Source: Rhodococcoides corynebacterioides
Lineage (GTDB): Bacteria; Actinomycetota; Actinomycetes; Mycobacteriales; Mycobacteriaceae
Direction: 5' to 3'
Assembly (NCBI RefSeq): GCF_019834675.1
Contig: NZ_JABUBU010000003.1
Span: forward strand, 246,801 to 310,800
DNA length: 64,000 bases
Each line of letters opens with the position of its first letter. Position 1 is the stretch's first letter. This document shows, one piece after another, positions 9,968 through 18,700 of this stretch. The notes below the pieces were generated by a model. That model did not search any database. It was given only the letters and a program-made list of their open reading frames with translations, and was not told the origin of the DNA. Position numbers and translations under genes: made by a program.

Positions 9968-10698
9968 CGGCCGCGGAGCTGTCCCCGGTGGCCGTCGAGG
10001 TGCTCGCGGGAGTACTCGGGTGCGCGGGTCCGCCGTTCCCGATCGCGGTCGCCGGACACGGCACGGTCGCGGACGCGGACGCGCATGCTCTCGCCGCCGA
10101 ACGACGCCGGGCGGTACGCACCCTGAGTGGGTCCGACGTCGTCGCCGCGGCGGCCACGGTGAACCCCGCCGCCCTGCACGTCACGGTCTGCGGCGTCCAC
10201 GTCGACGGGACACGGGTGCGCGTCCGGGCTGCCCTGACGTCGGGACCGACCGACACCCACGACACGGCCGTGACGATGGTGCAGCACCCGGACGGCGTCG
10301 TCACCCTGGACACGATGGCCACCGCGGGGCTGCCGGACGCTCTCGCGGCGGTGATCGGCGGCGCCGCGGGCGACCTGCCCGCCGGGACGGCCGCGCGTGC
10401 GGACGTCGAGGCACCTCGATCGGTCGTGCGGCACACGGACGACGAGGTCGCGCGCGTCCGTGCGGTGCTGGACCGGCCGCGCACCGGCGTCGGCGACGTC
10501 GTCGTCGGGCAGCTGGGGCCCGAGGCGGACGGACCGCTGGTGGCCACCGACGGGTTCCGGTGGATCGACACCGACCGCGGTCGCTACCTGGTCACCACGA
10601 CCGAGGCCAGGGTGTCGGTGCGGCCGGCGGGCCGCGCCGGCGCGGCTGCGGCCCTCGCGCACCTGCTGGTGGTCTCCACCGCGTCGGCGTCGGTGTGA
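9964..10698 (+). CDS. EspG-like ESX secretion chaperone
   Basis: A 244-residue cytosolic protein whose start ATG overlaps the stop of the PPE-like gene (ATGA). The C-terminal third carries the EspG hallmark: a basic/Gly region followed by FRWIDTDRGRYLVTTTE and VSVRPAG. EspG proteins bind the tip of PPE-type substrates and keep them soluble until the ESX machine exports them. The N-terminal half (LAGVLGCAGPPFPIAVAGHG) also fits the EspG beta-fold. Pairing with the gene before it suggests a dedicated chaperone and cargo. Confidence 0.75.
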   Translation: MTAAELSPVAVEVLAGVLGCAGPPFPIAVAGHGTVADADAHALAAERRRAVRTLSGSDVVAAAATVNPAALHVTVCGVHVDGTRVRVRAALTSGPTDTHDTAVTMVQHPDGVVTLDTMATAGLPDALAAVIGGAAGDLPAGTAARADVEAPRSVVRHTDDEVARVRAVLDRPRTGVGDVVVGQLGPEADGPLVATDGFRWIDTDRGRYLVTTTEARVSVRPAGRAGAAAALAHLLVVSTASASV

Positions 10699-10775
10699 TG
10701 ACCGCGTCCGACCGGGTACGCGGCTAGGGTTGGCCCGGCAGGACAGTCGGGTCGGGCGAGGAAGGGACGGGGCGG

Positions 10776-11315
10776 ATGAGCGATCGGTACCGCGACGAGT
10801 ACCAGGGCGGCTACCAGGGCGGGTACGACGACCGCACGCGCGCCTACGGCCGTCAGGACCCCTATGCCGCGCCGAGCCCCGGTCCGAAGCCGGGGTCGGG
10901 CCTGAAGTTCGACGTCGGTCCGTTCGTGGGCGGAGTGGTCGCCACCGCGATCACCACGTTCCTCGCCGGGTGGGTGGCCACGGCGATCGTGCAGGCCGTC
11001 TACAACCGCACCGACACGCGCGTCTTCTGGATGTACGGGCTGTCGGATCCGTGGATCGCGGGCATCTACGGTGCCCTCGCCGCGGTCCTGGCCGGTGCGT
11101 TCATGCTCCTGCTGTTCCAGGCCGTACCGTCCCCGAACACGTTCTTCTCGTGGATCGCGGGTCTGATCGTGGTGGCCGTGATCGTGCTTCCGTTCCTCGC
11201 GGCCGGGGCGATCACCGCGGCGATCGGGGCGGCGATCGTCAACGGGTTGATGGGCTTCGTCATCGTGGCTCTGCTGTCGACCACCGCGGCCAAGACGTAC
11301 CACGGCCGACCCTGA
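10776..11315 (+). CDS. four-helix membrane protein of unknown function
   Basis: A 179-residue protein with a Tyr/Gly/Arg/Asp-rich cytoplasmic N-terminus (repeated GGYQGGYDD) and Pro/Lys linker, followed by four hydrophobic segments at roughly residues 48-70, 88-112, 125-145 and 150-170. A good ribosome site (GGAAGGGACGGGGCGG) precedes the ATG. This architecture, a disordered Tyr/Gly-rich head on a small helical bundle, is common in mycolata, but I know of no assigned role. It lies 77 bases after the EspG-like gene, so it may be co-transcribed with it. Confidence 0.75.
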   Translation: MSDRYRDEYQGGYQGGYDDRTRAYGRQDPYAAPSPGPKPGSGLKFDVGPFVGGVVATAITTFLAGWVATAIVQAVYNRTDTRVFWMYGLSDPWIAGIYGALAAVLAGAFMLLLFQAVPSPNTFFSWIAGLIVVAVIVLPFLAAGAITAAIGAAIVNGLMGFVIVALLSTTAAKTYHGRP

Positions 11316-11322
11316 GCACCGG

Positions 11323-12051
11323 TCAGGCGATCCAGTAACCCTGCGCCTTGAGCGCTCCTCGCGGAATGCCGTACTCGGACTTCAGGACCGACGCGACCGC
11401 GCGGGTGGTCACGGTGTCGCACGCGACCCAGGCGGCGTGATCGGAGGCGTCGAACACCCCGGCCCGCACCGCCTCCACCATCGAGGCACCGCCGTCGCGC
11501 CGCGGGATGCGCTGGACGGTGGTCGCGGGCGTCGCGGCGAGCGGCAGGTCGTGATCCGACTCGTCGACGGTCTCGAGCCAGAGGGTGACCGGGAGCGTGT
11601 CCGGCAGCGCGGCGAGCAGGGACCGGATCGCCGGCACCGACGCCGAGTCGCCGGCGACGAGGTAGCCCGCGGGCAGCGGGTCGGGCACGGCGTACTTCGA
11701 TCCCTGGAACGTCGCGTCGAGGGCGTCGCCGGGACGGGCGCGCCGCGCCCAGTCGGACGCCGCCCCCGCGTGCAGGGCGAACTCGAGCGTGCACTCGTCG
11801 GCGCCCGGATCGGGATCGACGACGGTGTAGGCGCGGTGGTGCAGCGTCGACGACCCGTCGTCGGTGGGAAACCAGCACCGCAGCCACATGGTCGGGTGGT
11901 AGGTCTTGCGGCCGAACAGCCCGCCCGCGTTCACCCGCACGCGCCGGTAGTGCGGCGTGACGTCCTCGGTGTGCAGGACGGTCAGGCGGACGTCGGCCCC
12001 GCCCATCAGCTTGAGAACCGTGCCCTGCCAGCCCTTCGTCTGTGTGCTCAC
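11323..12051 (-). CDS. siderophore-interacting FAD/NAD(P)H ferric reductase
   Basis: A 242-residue SIP-family flavoprotein that reduces ferric siderophores in the cytoplasm to free iron. The FAD-binding RxYT motif appears as HHRAYTVVDPDPGAD, followed by LEFALHAG, GDALDATFQGSKY and the C-terminal GYLVAGDSASVPAIRSLL. The end AWVACDTVTTRAVASVLKSE then RGALKAQGYWIA is typical of ViuB/SIP. The GTG start (12049-12051) lies just downstream of an iron-box-like operator at 12053-12071, so the message is probably leaderless or nearly so and repressed when iron is plentiful. Confidence 0.9.
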   Translation of the reverse strand: MSTQTKGWQGTVLKLMGGADVRLTVLHTEDVTPHYRRVRVNAGGLFGRKTYHPTMWLRCWFPTDDGSSTLHHRAYTVVDPDPGADECTLEFALHAGAASDWARRARPGDALDATFQGSKYAVPDPLPAGYLVAGDSASVPAIRSLLAALPDTLPVTLWLETVDESDHDLPLAATPATTVQRIPRRDGGASMVEAVRAGVFDASDHAAWVACDTVTTRAVASVLKSEYGIPRGALKAQGYWIA

Positions 12052-12052
12052 G

Positions 12053-12071
12053 AGAGGTGAGGGTAGCCTAA
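12053..12071 (-). promoter_or_regulatory. IdeR/DtxR iron box
   Basis: Read on the minus strand the 19-mer is TTAGGCTACCCTCACCTCT, matching the IdeR/DtxR consensus TTAGGTTAGGCTAACCTAA at 13 of 19 positions, including TTAGG, TA, CT and ACCT. It sits immediately before the start of the siderophore-interacting protein gene and contains the TAG stop codon of the upstream HAD gene. Direct sequence match; regulation is inferred. Confidence 0.7.
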
Positions 12072-12892
12072 GTCGGACCGGTGCGGGTGAGCTCCTCCAG
12101 GTAGACCGCCACCCCGTCGTCGTCGTTGCTCGGCACGATGCGGTCCGCGATCGCCCGCACCTCGGCGATGGCGTTCTCCGGCACCACGGCGGTGCCGGCC
12201 CACGCCAGCATCTCCAGATCGTTGCGCGCATCGCCCGCCGCTGCCACGTCGACCGCGTCGATCCCCCGCTCCCGGCAGAGCGCGGCGAGAGCGGTCGCCT
12301 TGGAGACACCCCGCGCGGCCATCTCGACGTACGGGGCACCCGAATGCGTCACGGCCAGATCGAGCCCCGCGTCGGCCGCCGCCCGGTAGAGATCGACGCT
12401 CGCCGTCTCGGGATGTCGCGCGACGATCTTGACCACGTCCTCGTCGAGGACGGGGAAACGCTCGTCGGCCAGGACCATCGACTCGGGCTCCCGGTGATGG
12501 TCGGAGAACACGCACAGGGCGGCGTAGCCGGGCTCCGCGACGAACGTCGTCGGACCCACGGCGGCGAACACGGTGCCGGGAACCGCGCGTCGTACCGCGT
12601 CCATCGCCGCGGCCCCCACCACGGCGTCGAGTCCGATCGTGCTGCGCACGACCGGCGTTCCGTCCGCGAGGTCGATCAGCACGGCCCCGTTGGCGCACAA
12701 CGCAATTCCGCGGAAACCGCACGTCGCGGCGAACTCGTGGACGGAGTGCCGTGCCCGCGCCGTCGCCCACACCACCTCGATACCCGCGTCGCCGGCGGCG
12801 CGGAGGGCCGCGGCGGTGCGCGGCGAGACGGTGCGATCCGAGCGCAGGAGAGTGCCGTCGAGGTCCGTCGCGAAGAGCTTCACACCGGCCAC
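12068..12892 (-). CDS. Cof-type HAD phosphatase
   Basis: A 274-residue cytoplasmic phosphohydrolase. Motif I is ATDLDGTLL with nucleophile D10 and acid D12; ALCANGAVL is typical of the Cof/type IIB cap class; motif IV is GDARNDLEMLAWAG. Substrates are usually sugar phosphates, flavin or nucleotide phosphates, and cannot be specified. The start is GTG at 12890-12892, with a second GTG three codons in. Its stop lies inside the iron box of the gene downstream, so the two may not share one transcript. It is divergent from the aldo-keto reductase gene with only 26 bases between starts. Confidence 0.87.
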   Translation of the reverse strand: MAGVKLFATDLDGTLLRSDRTVSPRTAAALRAAGDAGIEVVWATARARHSVHEFAATCGFRGIALCANGAVLIDLADGTPVVRSTIGLDAVVGAAAMDAVRRAVPGTVFAAVGPTTFVAEPGYAALCVFSDHHREPESMVLADERFPVLDEDVVKIVARHPETASVDLYRAAADAGLDLAVTHSGAPYVEMAARGVSKATALAALCRERGIDAVDVAAAGDARNDLEMLAWAGTAVVPENAIAEVRAIADRIVPSNDDDGVAVYLEELTRTGPT

Positions 12893-12918
12893 TCTTCCAG
12901 GTGGCTACCGTGGGGGGC

Positions 12919-13794
12919 ATGACCACTCCGACGATCACCTTGAACTCCGGAACGTCGATCCCCACTCTGGGATTGGGCGTCTGGCAGGCCACGAACGACG
13001 AGACCGAGAAGGCGGTGCGGTACGCGATCGACGAGGCCGGGTACCGGCACATCGACACCGCCGCCGCGTACGGCAACGAGGAGGGCGTGGGCCGCGCGCT
13101 CGCGGCGTCGTCGGTGCCGCGGGAGGACGTCTTCGTGACGACCAAGCTGTGGAACTCCGACCAGGGATACGACTCGGCACTGGCGGCGTTCGACGAGAGC
13201 CTGCGCAAGCTGGGCCTGGACTACGTCGACCTGTACCTCATCCACTGGCCGCTGCAGAACGACGAGCGACTGCTGCGCACGTGGGACGCGTTCGAGAAGA
13301 TCTCCGAGTCCGGCCGGGCGAAGGCCGTGGGCGTCTGCAACTTCGAGCCGCGCCACCTCGGTCTGTTGGTCGATCGCGGCGGGCTGCTGCCCGCCGTCGA
13401 CCAGGTGGAGCTGCATCCGCGGTTGGCGCAGAAGGAGATTCGGCACGTCGCGGGCGATCACGGCATCACCGTCGAGTCGTGGAGCCCGCTCGGCGGCACC
13501 AGCAACTCGGGGTGGGGCCGCGACTCGAAGCCGAACACGCTGCTCACGGACGAGACGCTCACCGACATCGGCGCGGCGTACGGCAAGTCGGCCGCGCAGG
13601 TGATGATCCGGTGGCACCTGCAGAACGGCCTGGTGGTGATCCCCAAGTCGGTGCACGAGGAGCGGATCGCGCAGAACATCGACGTCTTCGACTTCGAGCT
13701 GTCCGATCAGGACCTGCAGCGCATCGACGCCCTCGACACCGGGGAGCGGGTGGGGGCGCACCCGAACGACCTGAACATCGGCGCACCGGACTGA
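12919..13794 (+). CDS. aldo-keto reductase (2,5-diketogluconate reductase type)
   Basis: A 291-residue NADPH-dependent reductase of aldehydes and ketones. The tetrad is visible as D46 (YRHIDTAAAY), Y51, K76 (VFVTTKLWNS) and H109 (YLIHWPLQ). The cofactor signature VVIPKSVHEERIAQN is near the C-terminus. Length and motifs match AKR5-type enzymes. The ATG at 12919 was chosen over upstream in-frame starts because the family begins just before ITLNSGTSIPTLGLGVW. The gene ends 10 bases before a strong terminator. Confidence 0.93.
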   Translation: MTTPTITLNSGTSIPTLGLGVWQATNDETEKAVRYAIDEAGYRHIDTAAAYGNEEGVGRALAASSVPREDVFVTTKLWNSDQGYDSALAAFDESLRKLGLDYVDLYLIHWPLQNDERLLRTWDAFEKISESGRAKAVGVCNFEPRHLGLLVDRGGLLPAVDQVELHPRLAQKEIRHVAGDHGITVESWSPLGGTSNSGWGRDSKPNTLLTDETLTDIGAAYGKSAAQVMIRWHLQNGLVVIPKSVHEERIAQNIDVFDFELSDQDLQRIDALDTGERVGAHPNDLNIGAPD

Positions 13795-13803
13795 CGACCC
13801 CCC

Positions 13804-13833
13804 GTGCGCCGCAGGTACATGCCTGCGGCGCAC
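13804..13833. terminator. bidirectional hairpin terminator
   Basis: A perfect 12-bp stem (GTGCGCCGCAGG at 13804-13815, CCTGCGGCGCAC at 13822-13833) with a 6-base loop lies between the convergent aldo-keto reductase and NmrA-like genes and can serve both. Confidence 0.8.
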
Positions 13834-13841
13834 GCCCGGCG

Positions 13842-14489
13842 TCAGGCCAGCGCGTCGGCGATGGGAGTGTCGCCCTGGTCGAACTCGATCATGCGGCGCG
13901 ACGTCGACGGCGTCTCCAGCGCGGCGGCGAGGACAGCGGCGACGTCGTCGCGGCTGACGGTCTCCCCCGTCGCGCCCTGCTCCTTGGTGCGGATGGAGCC
14001 GGTGCCGGCGTCGTCGGTCAGGCTCGACGGAGCGACGATGGTCCAGTCGAGGTCGCTGTTCTTCAGGTGCTGGTCGGCCTCGGCCTTCGCTTCGGCGTAC
14101 GCGTAGAACGAGTTGTCCGGTTCCACACCGTGGTCGGGTCCGGCGCCGAAGTAGGACACCAGCAGGAACCGGGACACCCCGGCCGACTGCGCGGCGTCGA
14201 CGGTGCGGATGGCCGCGTCGCGGTCGACGGCGTAGGTGCGGTCGGGGTTGCCGCCGCCCGCGCCGGCCGCGAAGACGACGGCGTCGTGCTCGGCGATGGT
14301 GCCGGCGATCTGCACCGTGGTCTGGTTCTCGACGTCCGCGACGACGGCGGTGGCACCGACCTTCTCGATGTCCGGCGTCTGGTCGGGGTTGCGGATCAGC
14401 GAGGACACCTCGTGGCCGCTCTCGGTGAGCAGCTTCGCGAGCTTCAGCGCGATCTTTCCGTGGCCGCCGACGATGGCGATGCGAGACAT
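13842..14489 (-). CDS. NmrA-like NAD(P)-binding protein (atypical SDR)
   Basis: A 215-residue Rossmann protein. The nucleotide-binding motif is at the very N-terminus (IAIVGGHGKIALKLAKLL, a GxxGxIG variant), and the SDR-like YAEAKAEAD follows mid-protein, in the position of YxxxK. Similar to the YwnB/YtfG/HIM-like atypical SDRs that act as redox sensors or NAD(P)H-dependent reductases. The ATG at 14487-14489 has GAAGGGAACACC upstream. No substrate can be inferred from the neighbours. Confidence 0.85.
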   Translation of the reverse strand: MSRIAIVGGHGKIALKLAKLLTESGHEVSSLIRNPDQTPDIEKVGATAVVADVENQTTVQIAGTIAEHDAVVFAAGAGGGNPDRTYAVDRDAAIRTVDAAQSAGVSRFLLVSYFGAGPDHGVEPDNSFYAYAEAKAEADQHLKNSDLDWTIVAPSSLTDDAGTGSIRTKEQGATGETVSRDDVAAVLAAALETPSTSRRMIEFDQGDTPIADALA

Positions 14490-14565
14490 GGTGTTCCCTT
14501 CGAGTGCGCGTCGAGCGGGGTGCGAGGCCCCGCTCCTACCAGCGCTCGGGATGCCCGGAGCGCAG

Positions 14566-14633
14566 GCGACCACAAACATCGTGCGGGAGCGACCACGAAC
14601 ATCGTGCGGGAGCGACCACGAAGATCGAGCGAC
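14566..14633. repeat. 23-bp tandem repeat, about three copies
   Basis: Units begin at 14566, 14589 and 14612 (gcgaccacgaacatcgtgcg and three more bases; the third copy drifts after 12 bases). The array ends at the stop codon of the downstream ABC permease gene (14633-14635). It lies in the 143-base gap between two minus-strand genes. No function is evident. Confidence 0.85.
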
Positions 14634-15895
14634 TAGCGGTAGGGCTTGCCCGCCGCGGCCGGCCCGCGCACCTTCCCCACCAACCCGGCGACGGCGAGGA
14701 TCGTGACCACGTACGGCAGCATCAGCATGAACTCGCTGGGCACGGGTGAGCCGATGATGCCGAGCACGTTCTGCAGGTTGGACGCGAAGCCGAAGAGCAG
14801 GGCCGCGAGGGTGGCGCGCACCGGGTCCCAGCGCCCGAAGATGACGGCGGCGAGGGCGATGTAGCCGGCGCCGGCGGTCATCTCCTTGCCGAACGCTCCG
14901 ACCGAGCCGAGCGTGAAGTACGCCCCGCCCAGCCCCGCGATCGCACCGGCGAGGCAGACGTTCCAGAACCGGGTGCGGCGCACGTCGATCCCCACCGAAT
15001 CCGCGGCCCGCGGGTGTTCGCCCACGGCGCGCAGCCGCAGACCCCACCGGGTCTTGAACAGGCCGACGAAGACCGCGATCACGGCGACGAACATGACGTA
15101 CTCGATGACGGTCTGGCGGAACAGCAGCGGTCCCAGGACGGGAATCTGGGACAACACCGGAATCTCGAGCCGGGGGAACCGCGGCGGGGAGTTCAGCGTG
15201 GCGCCGCTGGGCACCAGGACCTTCGAGTACAGGAAGCTTGTGAGGCCGACCACCAGCACGTTGAGCACCACGCCCACGATGATCTGGTCGACGAAGTACC
15301 GGATGGCGAACACCGCCAGCACGCTGCCGACCAGCGCGCCCGCGATCAGGGCCGACGCCAGGCCGAGGTAGGCGGACCCGGTGACCGACGCGACGACCGC
15401 ACTGACGAACGCGCCGCCGAGCAGCTGGCCCTCGATCGCGATGTTGACGACGCCGACGCGCTCGGAGATCACGCCGCCGAGGGCGCCGAAGATGAGGGGC
15501 GTGCTCAGGGCGACGGTGCCGAGGAGCAGGCCCGGCACCGGGATGGTCTCCCCCGCCGCGGACCACGTGAGGAAGGTGAGGACGAACGCGACGGCGAACA
15601 CCACCGTGACCGCGAGCGGGGTGTGTCGCCCGGCGCGCGTGAGCGCCGCGGCGAGAGCCGTCAGCGCGAACAGCACCACGACGAGGACGATGCACGTGGC
15701 CCGCGCGGGCACGCCGACGTCGGGCAGCGCCACGACGTCACCGTCGGAGGCGAGGCGGAAGGTACTGGTGCCGCCCTCTCCCCGCAGGCCGAACAGCAGG
15801 AGGGCGAGCACGGAGACGACGCCGAAGACGATCGGCAGCTTCCAGGACACGCCCGGCCGCACCTCCGGGGCGCGCTCGGCGACGACCGTGCTCAT
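14633..15895 (-). CDS. BMP-family ABC permease, second subunit
   Basis: A 420-residue permease with roughly ten membrane segments. The core STPLIFGALGGVISERVGVV with NIAIEGQLL, followed by GIDVRRTRFWNVCLAGAIAG and LAAVIFGRWDP, matches the YufQ/NupQ/BPL_transp_2 permease that works with BMP/PnrA receptors in purine nucleoside uptake. The first ~100 residues include an extra pair of hydrophobic segments. The start overlaps the previous permease stop as ATGA. Last gene of the four-gene importer operon; nucleoside specificity is inferred from the family. Confidence 0.88.
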   Translation of the reverse strand: MSTVVAERAPEVRPGVSWKLPIVFGVVSVLALLLFGLRGEGGTSTFRLASDGDVVALPDVGVPARATCIVLVVVLFALTALAAALTRAGRHTPLAVTVVFAVAFVLTFLTWSAAGETIPVPGLLLGTVALSTPLIFGALGGVISERVGVVNIAIEGQLLGGAFVSAVVASVTGSAYLGLASALIAGALVGSVLAVFAIRYFVDQIIVGVVLNVLVVGLTSFLYSKVLVPSGATLNSPPRFPRLEIPVLSQIPVLGPLLFRQTVIEYVMFVAVIAVFVGLFKTRWGLRLRAVGEHPRAADSVGIDVRRTRFWNVCLAGAIAGLGGAYFTLGSVGAFGKEMTAGAGYIALAAVIFGRWDPVRATLAALLFGFASNLQNVLGIIGSPVPSEFMLMLPYVVTILAVAGLVGKVRGPAAAGKPYR

Positions 15896-17112
15896 CGGGC
15901 TGCCGCCTTCGTTCGGGATTCGGGTAATCGGAAGACGGCCCGCACCAGGGGCGGAGCGGCGATGAACAGCACGATCACCGACTGCACCACCAGGACGATG
16001 TCGACGGGGATGGACTCCGCGGCCTGCATGGCGAAGCCGCCCGCCTTGAACGCGCCGAACAGGATGCCCGCGGCGAACACGCCCCACGGACGGGAGCGTC
16101 CGAGCAACGCCACGGTGATCGCGTCGAACCCGATGCCGGCGTCGATGTCCGCGGTGAAGCCCGTGGTCACCGTGCCGAGCACCTGCGCGACGCCGGCGAG
16201 TCCGACGAGGGCACCCGACAGCACCATGGCCCACACGTAGGTGCGCTCGACCCGGATGCCGGCGACGCGCGCGGCCGCGGCGTTCTCGCCGACCACCCGG
16301 AACCGGTAGCCGACGGCGGAGCGCTCCATGAGCCACCACACCGCCGCCGTGACGACCACGACCAGCACGAAACCCCAGTGCAGCGAGTACCGCGATCCGA
16401 ACAGCGCGGGCAGGACCGCGGTGTCGGCCATGGCGGGCGTCTTGGGGTTGTTCGACCCCGGCGCCTGCAGAGCTCCGGGCGTCCGCAGCAGATAGGAGAT
16501 GAGGTAGAACGCGACGTAGTTGAGCATGATCGTGACGATCACCTCGTGCGCACCGGTGCGGGCGCGGAGCAGACCGGCGATGCCGCCCCACAGCGCGCCG
16601 CCCACCACGCCCGCGACGATCGCGGCGATCAGGTGGACCACCGGCGGCAGGTCGTAGGTGAAGCCGACGTACCCGGCGCACGCGGCGGCGATCAGCATCT
16701 GACCGCGGCCGCCGATGTTGAACATGCCGACCCGGAAGGCCAGGGCCACACCGAGACCCGCCGCGATGAGCGGCGTCGCGAAGGTGAGGGTCTCGGTCAG
16801 CGGACGGATGCCGTCGACAAACCGCGGACGGCGGAAGTTGTAGACGCTGCCCTGGAACAGGGACGAGTACGCGCCGAACACCGCGTCCCAGATCGCCGAC
16901 AGGGTGTCGGTCGGCCGGGAGAAGAAGTAGCCCGACGCGGTGCGGACCTCGGGATCGGTGACGGCGATGAGCACCGCCCCGACCACCAGCGCCATGACGA
17001 CGGACAGGAACGAGAGCAGCACGCTGCCGGTCGCGATGCGGCGCAGCAGCGACTCGGTCTCGGTGGCCGCGGGCGGTGTCGATCCGGTGGGCGCGGTGTC
17101 GGTGGTGGTCAC
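15892..17112 (-). CDS. BMP-family ABC permease, first subunit
   Basis: A 406-residue membrane protein of the YufP/NupP type. Diagnostic segments are ALAFRVGMFNIGGRGQMLI, GAHEVIVTIMLNYVAFYLI and FDAITVALLGRSRPWGVFAA. It starts at a GTG that overlaps the ATPase stop (GTGA) and itself overlaps the next permease by four bases, so the three gene products are made in step. It forms the pore with the partner permease. Confidence 0.9.
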   Translation of the reverse strand: MTTTDTAPTGSTPPAATETESLLRRIATGSVLLSFLSVVMALVVGAVLIAVTDPEVRTASGYFFSRPTDTLSAIWDAVFGAYSSLFQGSVYNFRRPRFVDGIRPLTETLTFATPLIAAGLGVALAFRVGMFNIGGRGQMLIAAACAGYVGFTYDLPPVVHLIAAIVAGVVGGALWGGIAGLLRARTGAHEVIVTIMLNYVAFYLISYLLRTPGALQAPGSNNPKTPAMADTAVLPALFGSRYSLHWGFVLVVVVTAAVWWLMERSAVGYRFRVVGENAAAARVAGIRVERTYVWAMVLSGALVGLAGVAQVLGTVTTGFTADIDAGIGFDAITVALLGRSRPWGVFAAGILFGAFKAGGFAMQAAESIPVDIVLVVQSVIVLFIAAPPLVRAVFRLPESRTKAAAR

Positions 17113-18689
17113 GCCGACGTCTCCCCTCGACCTGCTGGAGCAGTATCGGCCGTTCCACCGGCCACGGCAGCAGCGTCGGCGGGTCCACCGGCCATGAGAA
17201 TTCCCAACTCCTCACGGGAGGCGTCGCCGGGCACGATGCCGACGATCCTCCCTCGGTACATCACGGCGATGCGGTCGGCGAGCGCCGCGACCTCGTCGAG
17301 TTCGGACGACACCACGACGACGGGCGTACCCGCGTCGCGCGTCGCGACGATGCGCTTGTGCACGAACTCGATGGAGCCGACGTCGATGCCGCGCGTCGGC
17401 TGCGAGGCGATGAGCAGGCGCAACTCGCGGCCGAGTTCGCGCGCCAGCACCACCTTCTGCTGATTACCGCCGGACAGGCGACCGACCGGCGTGTCGACGT
17501 CGGGCGTCCGGACGTCGAACTCCGCGACCTTCTCGGTGGCGAATCGGCGCAGGAACGACCGCACGACGCCGCCCCGACGGGTGAACGGTTCCCCGTGGGA
17601 CCGGTCGAGCATGAGGTTCTCGGCCACGGAGAACTCGGCGACCAGGCCGTCGTGCGACCGGTCCTCCGGGACGAACCCGACGCCGGCGTCGAGCACCTCG
17701 CGCACCGACCGTCCGACCAGCTCGCGCCCGTCGAGTTCGACGCTGCCGGTGACCGGGGGACGCAGGCCCAGCAGTGCCTCGGTGAGCTCGGTCTGACCGT
17801 TGCCCTGCACACCCGCGATGGCGAGGATCTCACCGGCGCGCACCTCGAAGGACACCGCGTCGACGACCGGGCCCGTGGGTCCGAGCACGGTGAGGTCACG
17901 CACCACCAGCGCCGGATCGCCGAACTGCCCGTCCTGCTTGCCGACTCGCAACTGCACGTCGCGGCCGACCATCAACGACGCCAACTCGCCGTCGGTGGCG
18001 GTGGGCTGCGCCTCGCCGACCACCGAGCCGAGCCGGATCACGGTGATGCGGTCCGCGACCGCGCGCACCTCGCGCAGCTTGTGCGTGATGAACACGATGG
18101 CGGTGCCCGCGTCCGCGAGCTGGCGCATGATGACCATCAGCTCGTCGGTCTCCTGCGGCGTGAGGACGGCCGTGGGCTCGTCGAAGATGAGGATGTCGGC
18201 GTCGCGGGAGAGCGCCTTGATGATCTCGACGCGCTGCTGCACCCCGACCGGCAGATCGCCGACGATCGCGTCCGGATCGACGTCGAAGCCGAACCGGCCC
18301 GACACCTCGCGCACCAGGGCCCGCGCGGCGTCGAGGTCGAGCCGCCCGCCGACGGACGTCTTCTCGTTCCCCAGCACGATGTTCTCGGCGACGCTGAAGA
18401 CCGGGATGAGCATGAAGTGCTGGTGCACCATGCCGATCCCGGCGGTCATCGCGGCGCCGGGTCCGGCGAAGGCCTGCGGGACACCGTCGAGCAGGATCTC
18501 GCCCTCCTCCGCCCGGTACAGGCCGGAGAGGACGTTCATCAGGGTCGACTTGCCGGCCCCGTTCTCCCCGAGGAGGCAGTGGATCTGCCCCGCCTCCACG
18601 GTGAGATCGATGGAGTCGTTGGCCACCAGCGACCCGAATCGCTTGGTGATACCGCGAAGTTCGAGCTTGGGCGGCTGCGGAGACGTCAT
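17109..18689 (-). CDS. BMP-family ABC ATPase (two tandem ABC domains)
   Basis: A 526-residue double ATPase like YufO/NupO and RbsA. N-terminal half: Walker A GENGAGKSTLMN, signature LPVGVQQRVEIIKAL, Walker B ILIFDEPTAVLTP. C-terminal half: degenerate Walker A GVQGNGQTELTE lacking the lysine, signature LSGGNQQKVVLAREL, and Walker B region LLIASQPTRGIDVG. One good and one degenerate site is the family norm. It lies 11 bases after the binding-protein gene. Confidence 0.92.
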   Translation of the reverse strand: MTSPQPPKLELRGITKRFGSLVANDSIDLTVEAGQIHCLLGENGAGKSTLMNVLSGLYRAEEGEILLDGVPQAFAGPGAAMTAGIGMVHQHFMLIPVFSVAENIVLGNEKTSVGGRLDLDAARALVREVSGRFGFDVDPDAIVGDLPVGVQQRVEIIKALSRDADILIFDEPTAVLTPQETDELMVIMRQLADAGTAIVFITHKLREVRAVADRITVIRLGSVVGEAQPTATDGELASLMVGRDVQLRVGKQDGQFGDPALVVRDLTVLGPTGPVVDAVSFEVRAGEILAIAGVQGNGQTELTEALLGLRPPVTGSVELDGRELVGRSVREVLDAGVGFVPEDRSHDGLVAEFSVAENLMLDRSHGEPFTRRGGVVRSFLRRFATEKVAEFDVRTPDVDTPVGRLSGGNQQKVVLARELGRELRLLIASQPTRGIDVGSIEFVHKRIVATRDAGTPVVVVSSELDEVAALADRIAVMYRGRIVGIVPGDASREELGILMAGGPADAAAVAGGTADTAPAGRGETSA

Positions 18690-18700
18690 GGACCGGTGGG

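Noticed and set aside
13339..13480. Frameshift in the aldo-keto reductase
   Set aside because: The frame is continuous with all four catalytic residues and the cofactor motif; no disruption is present.
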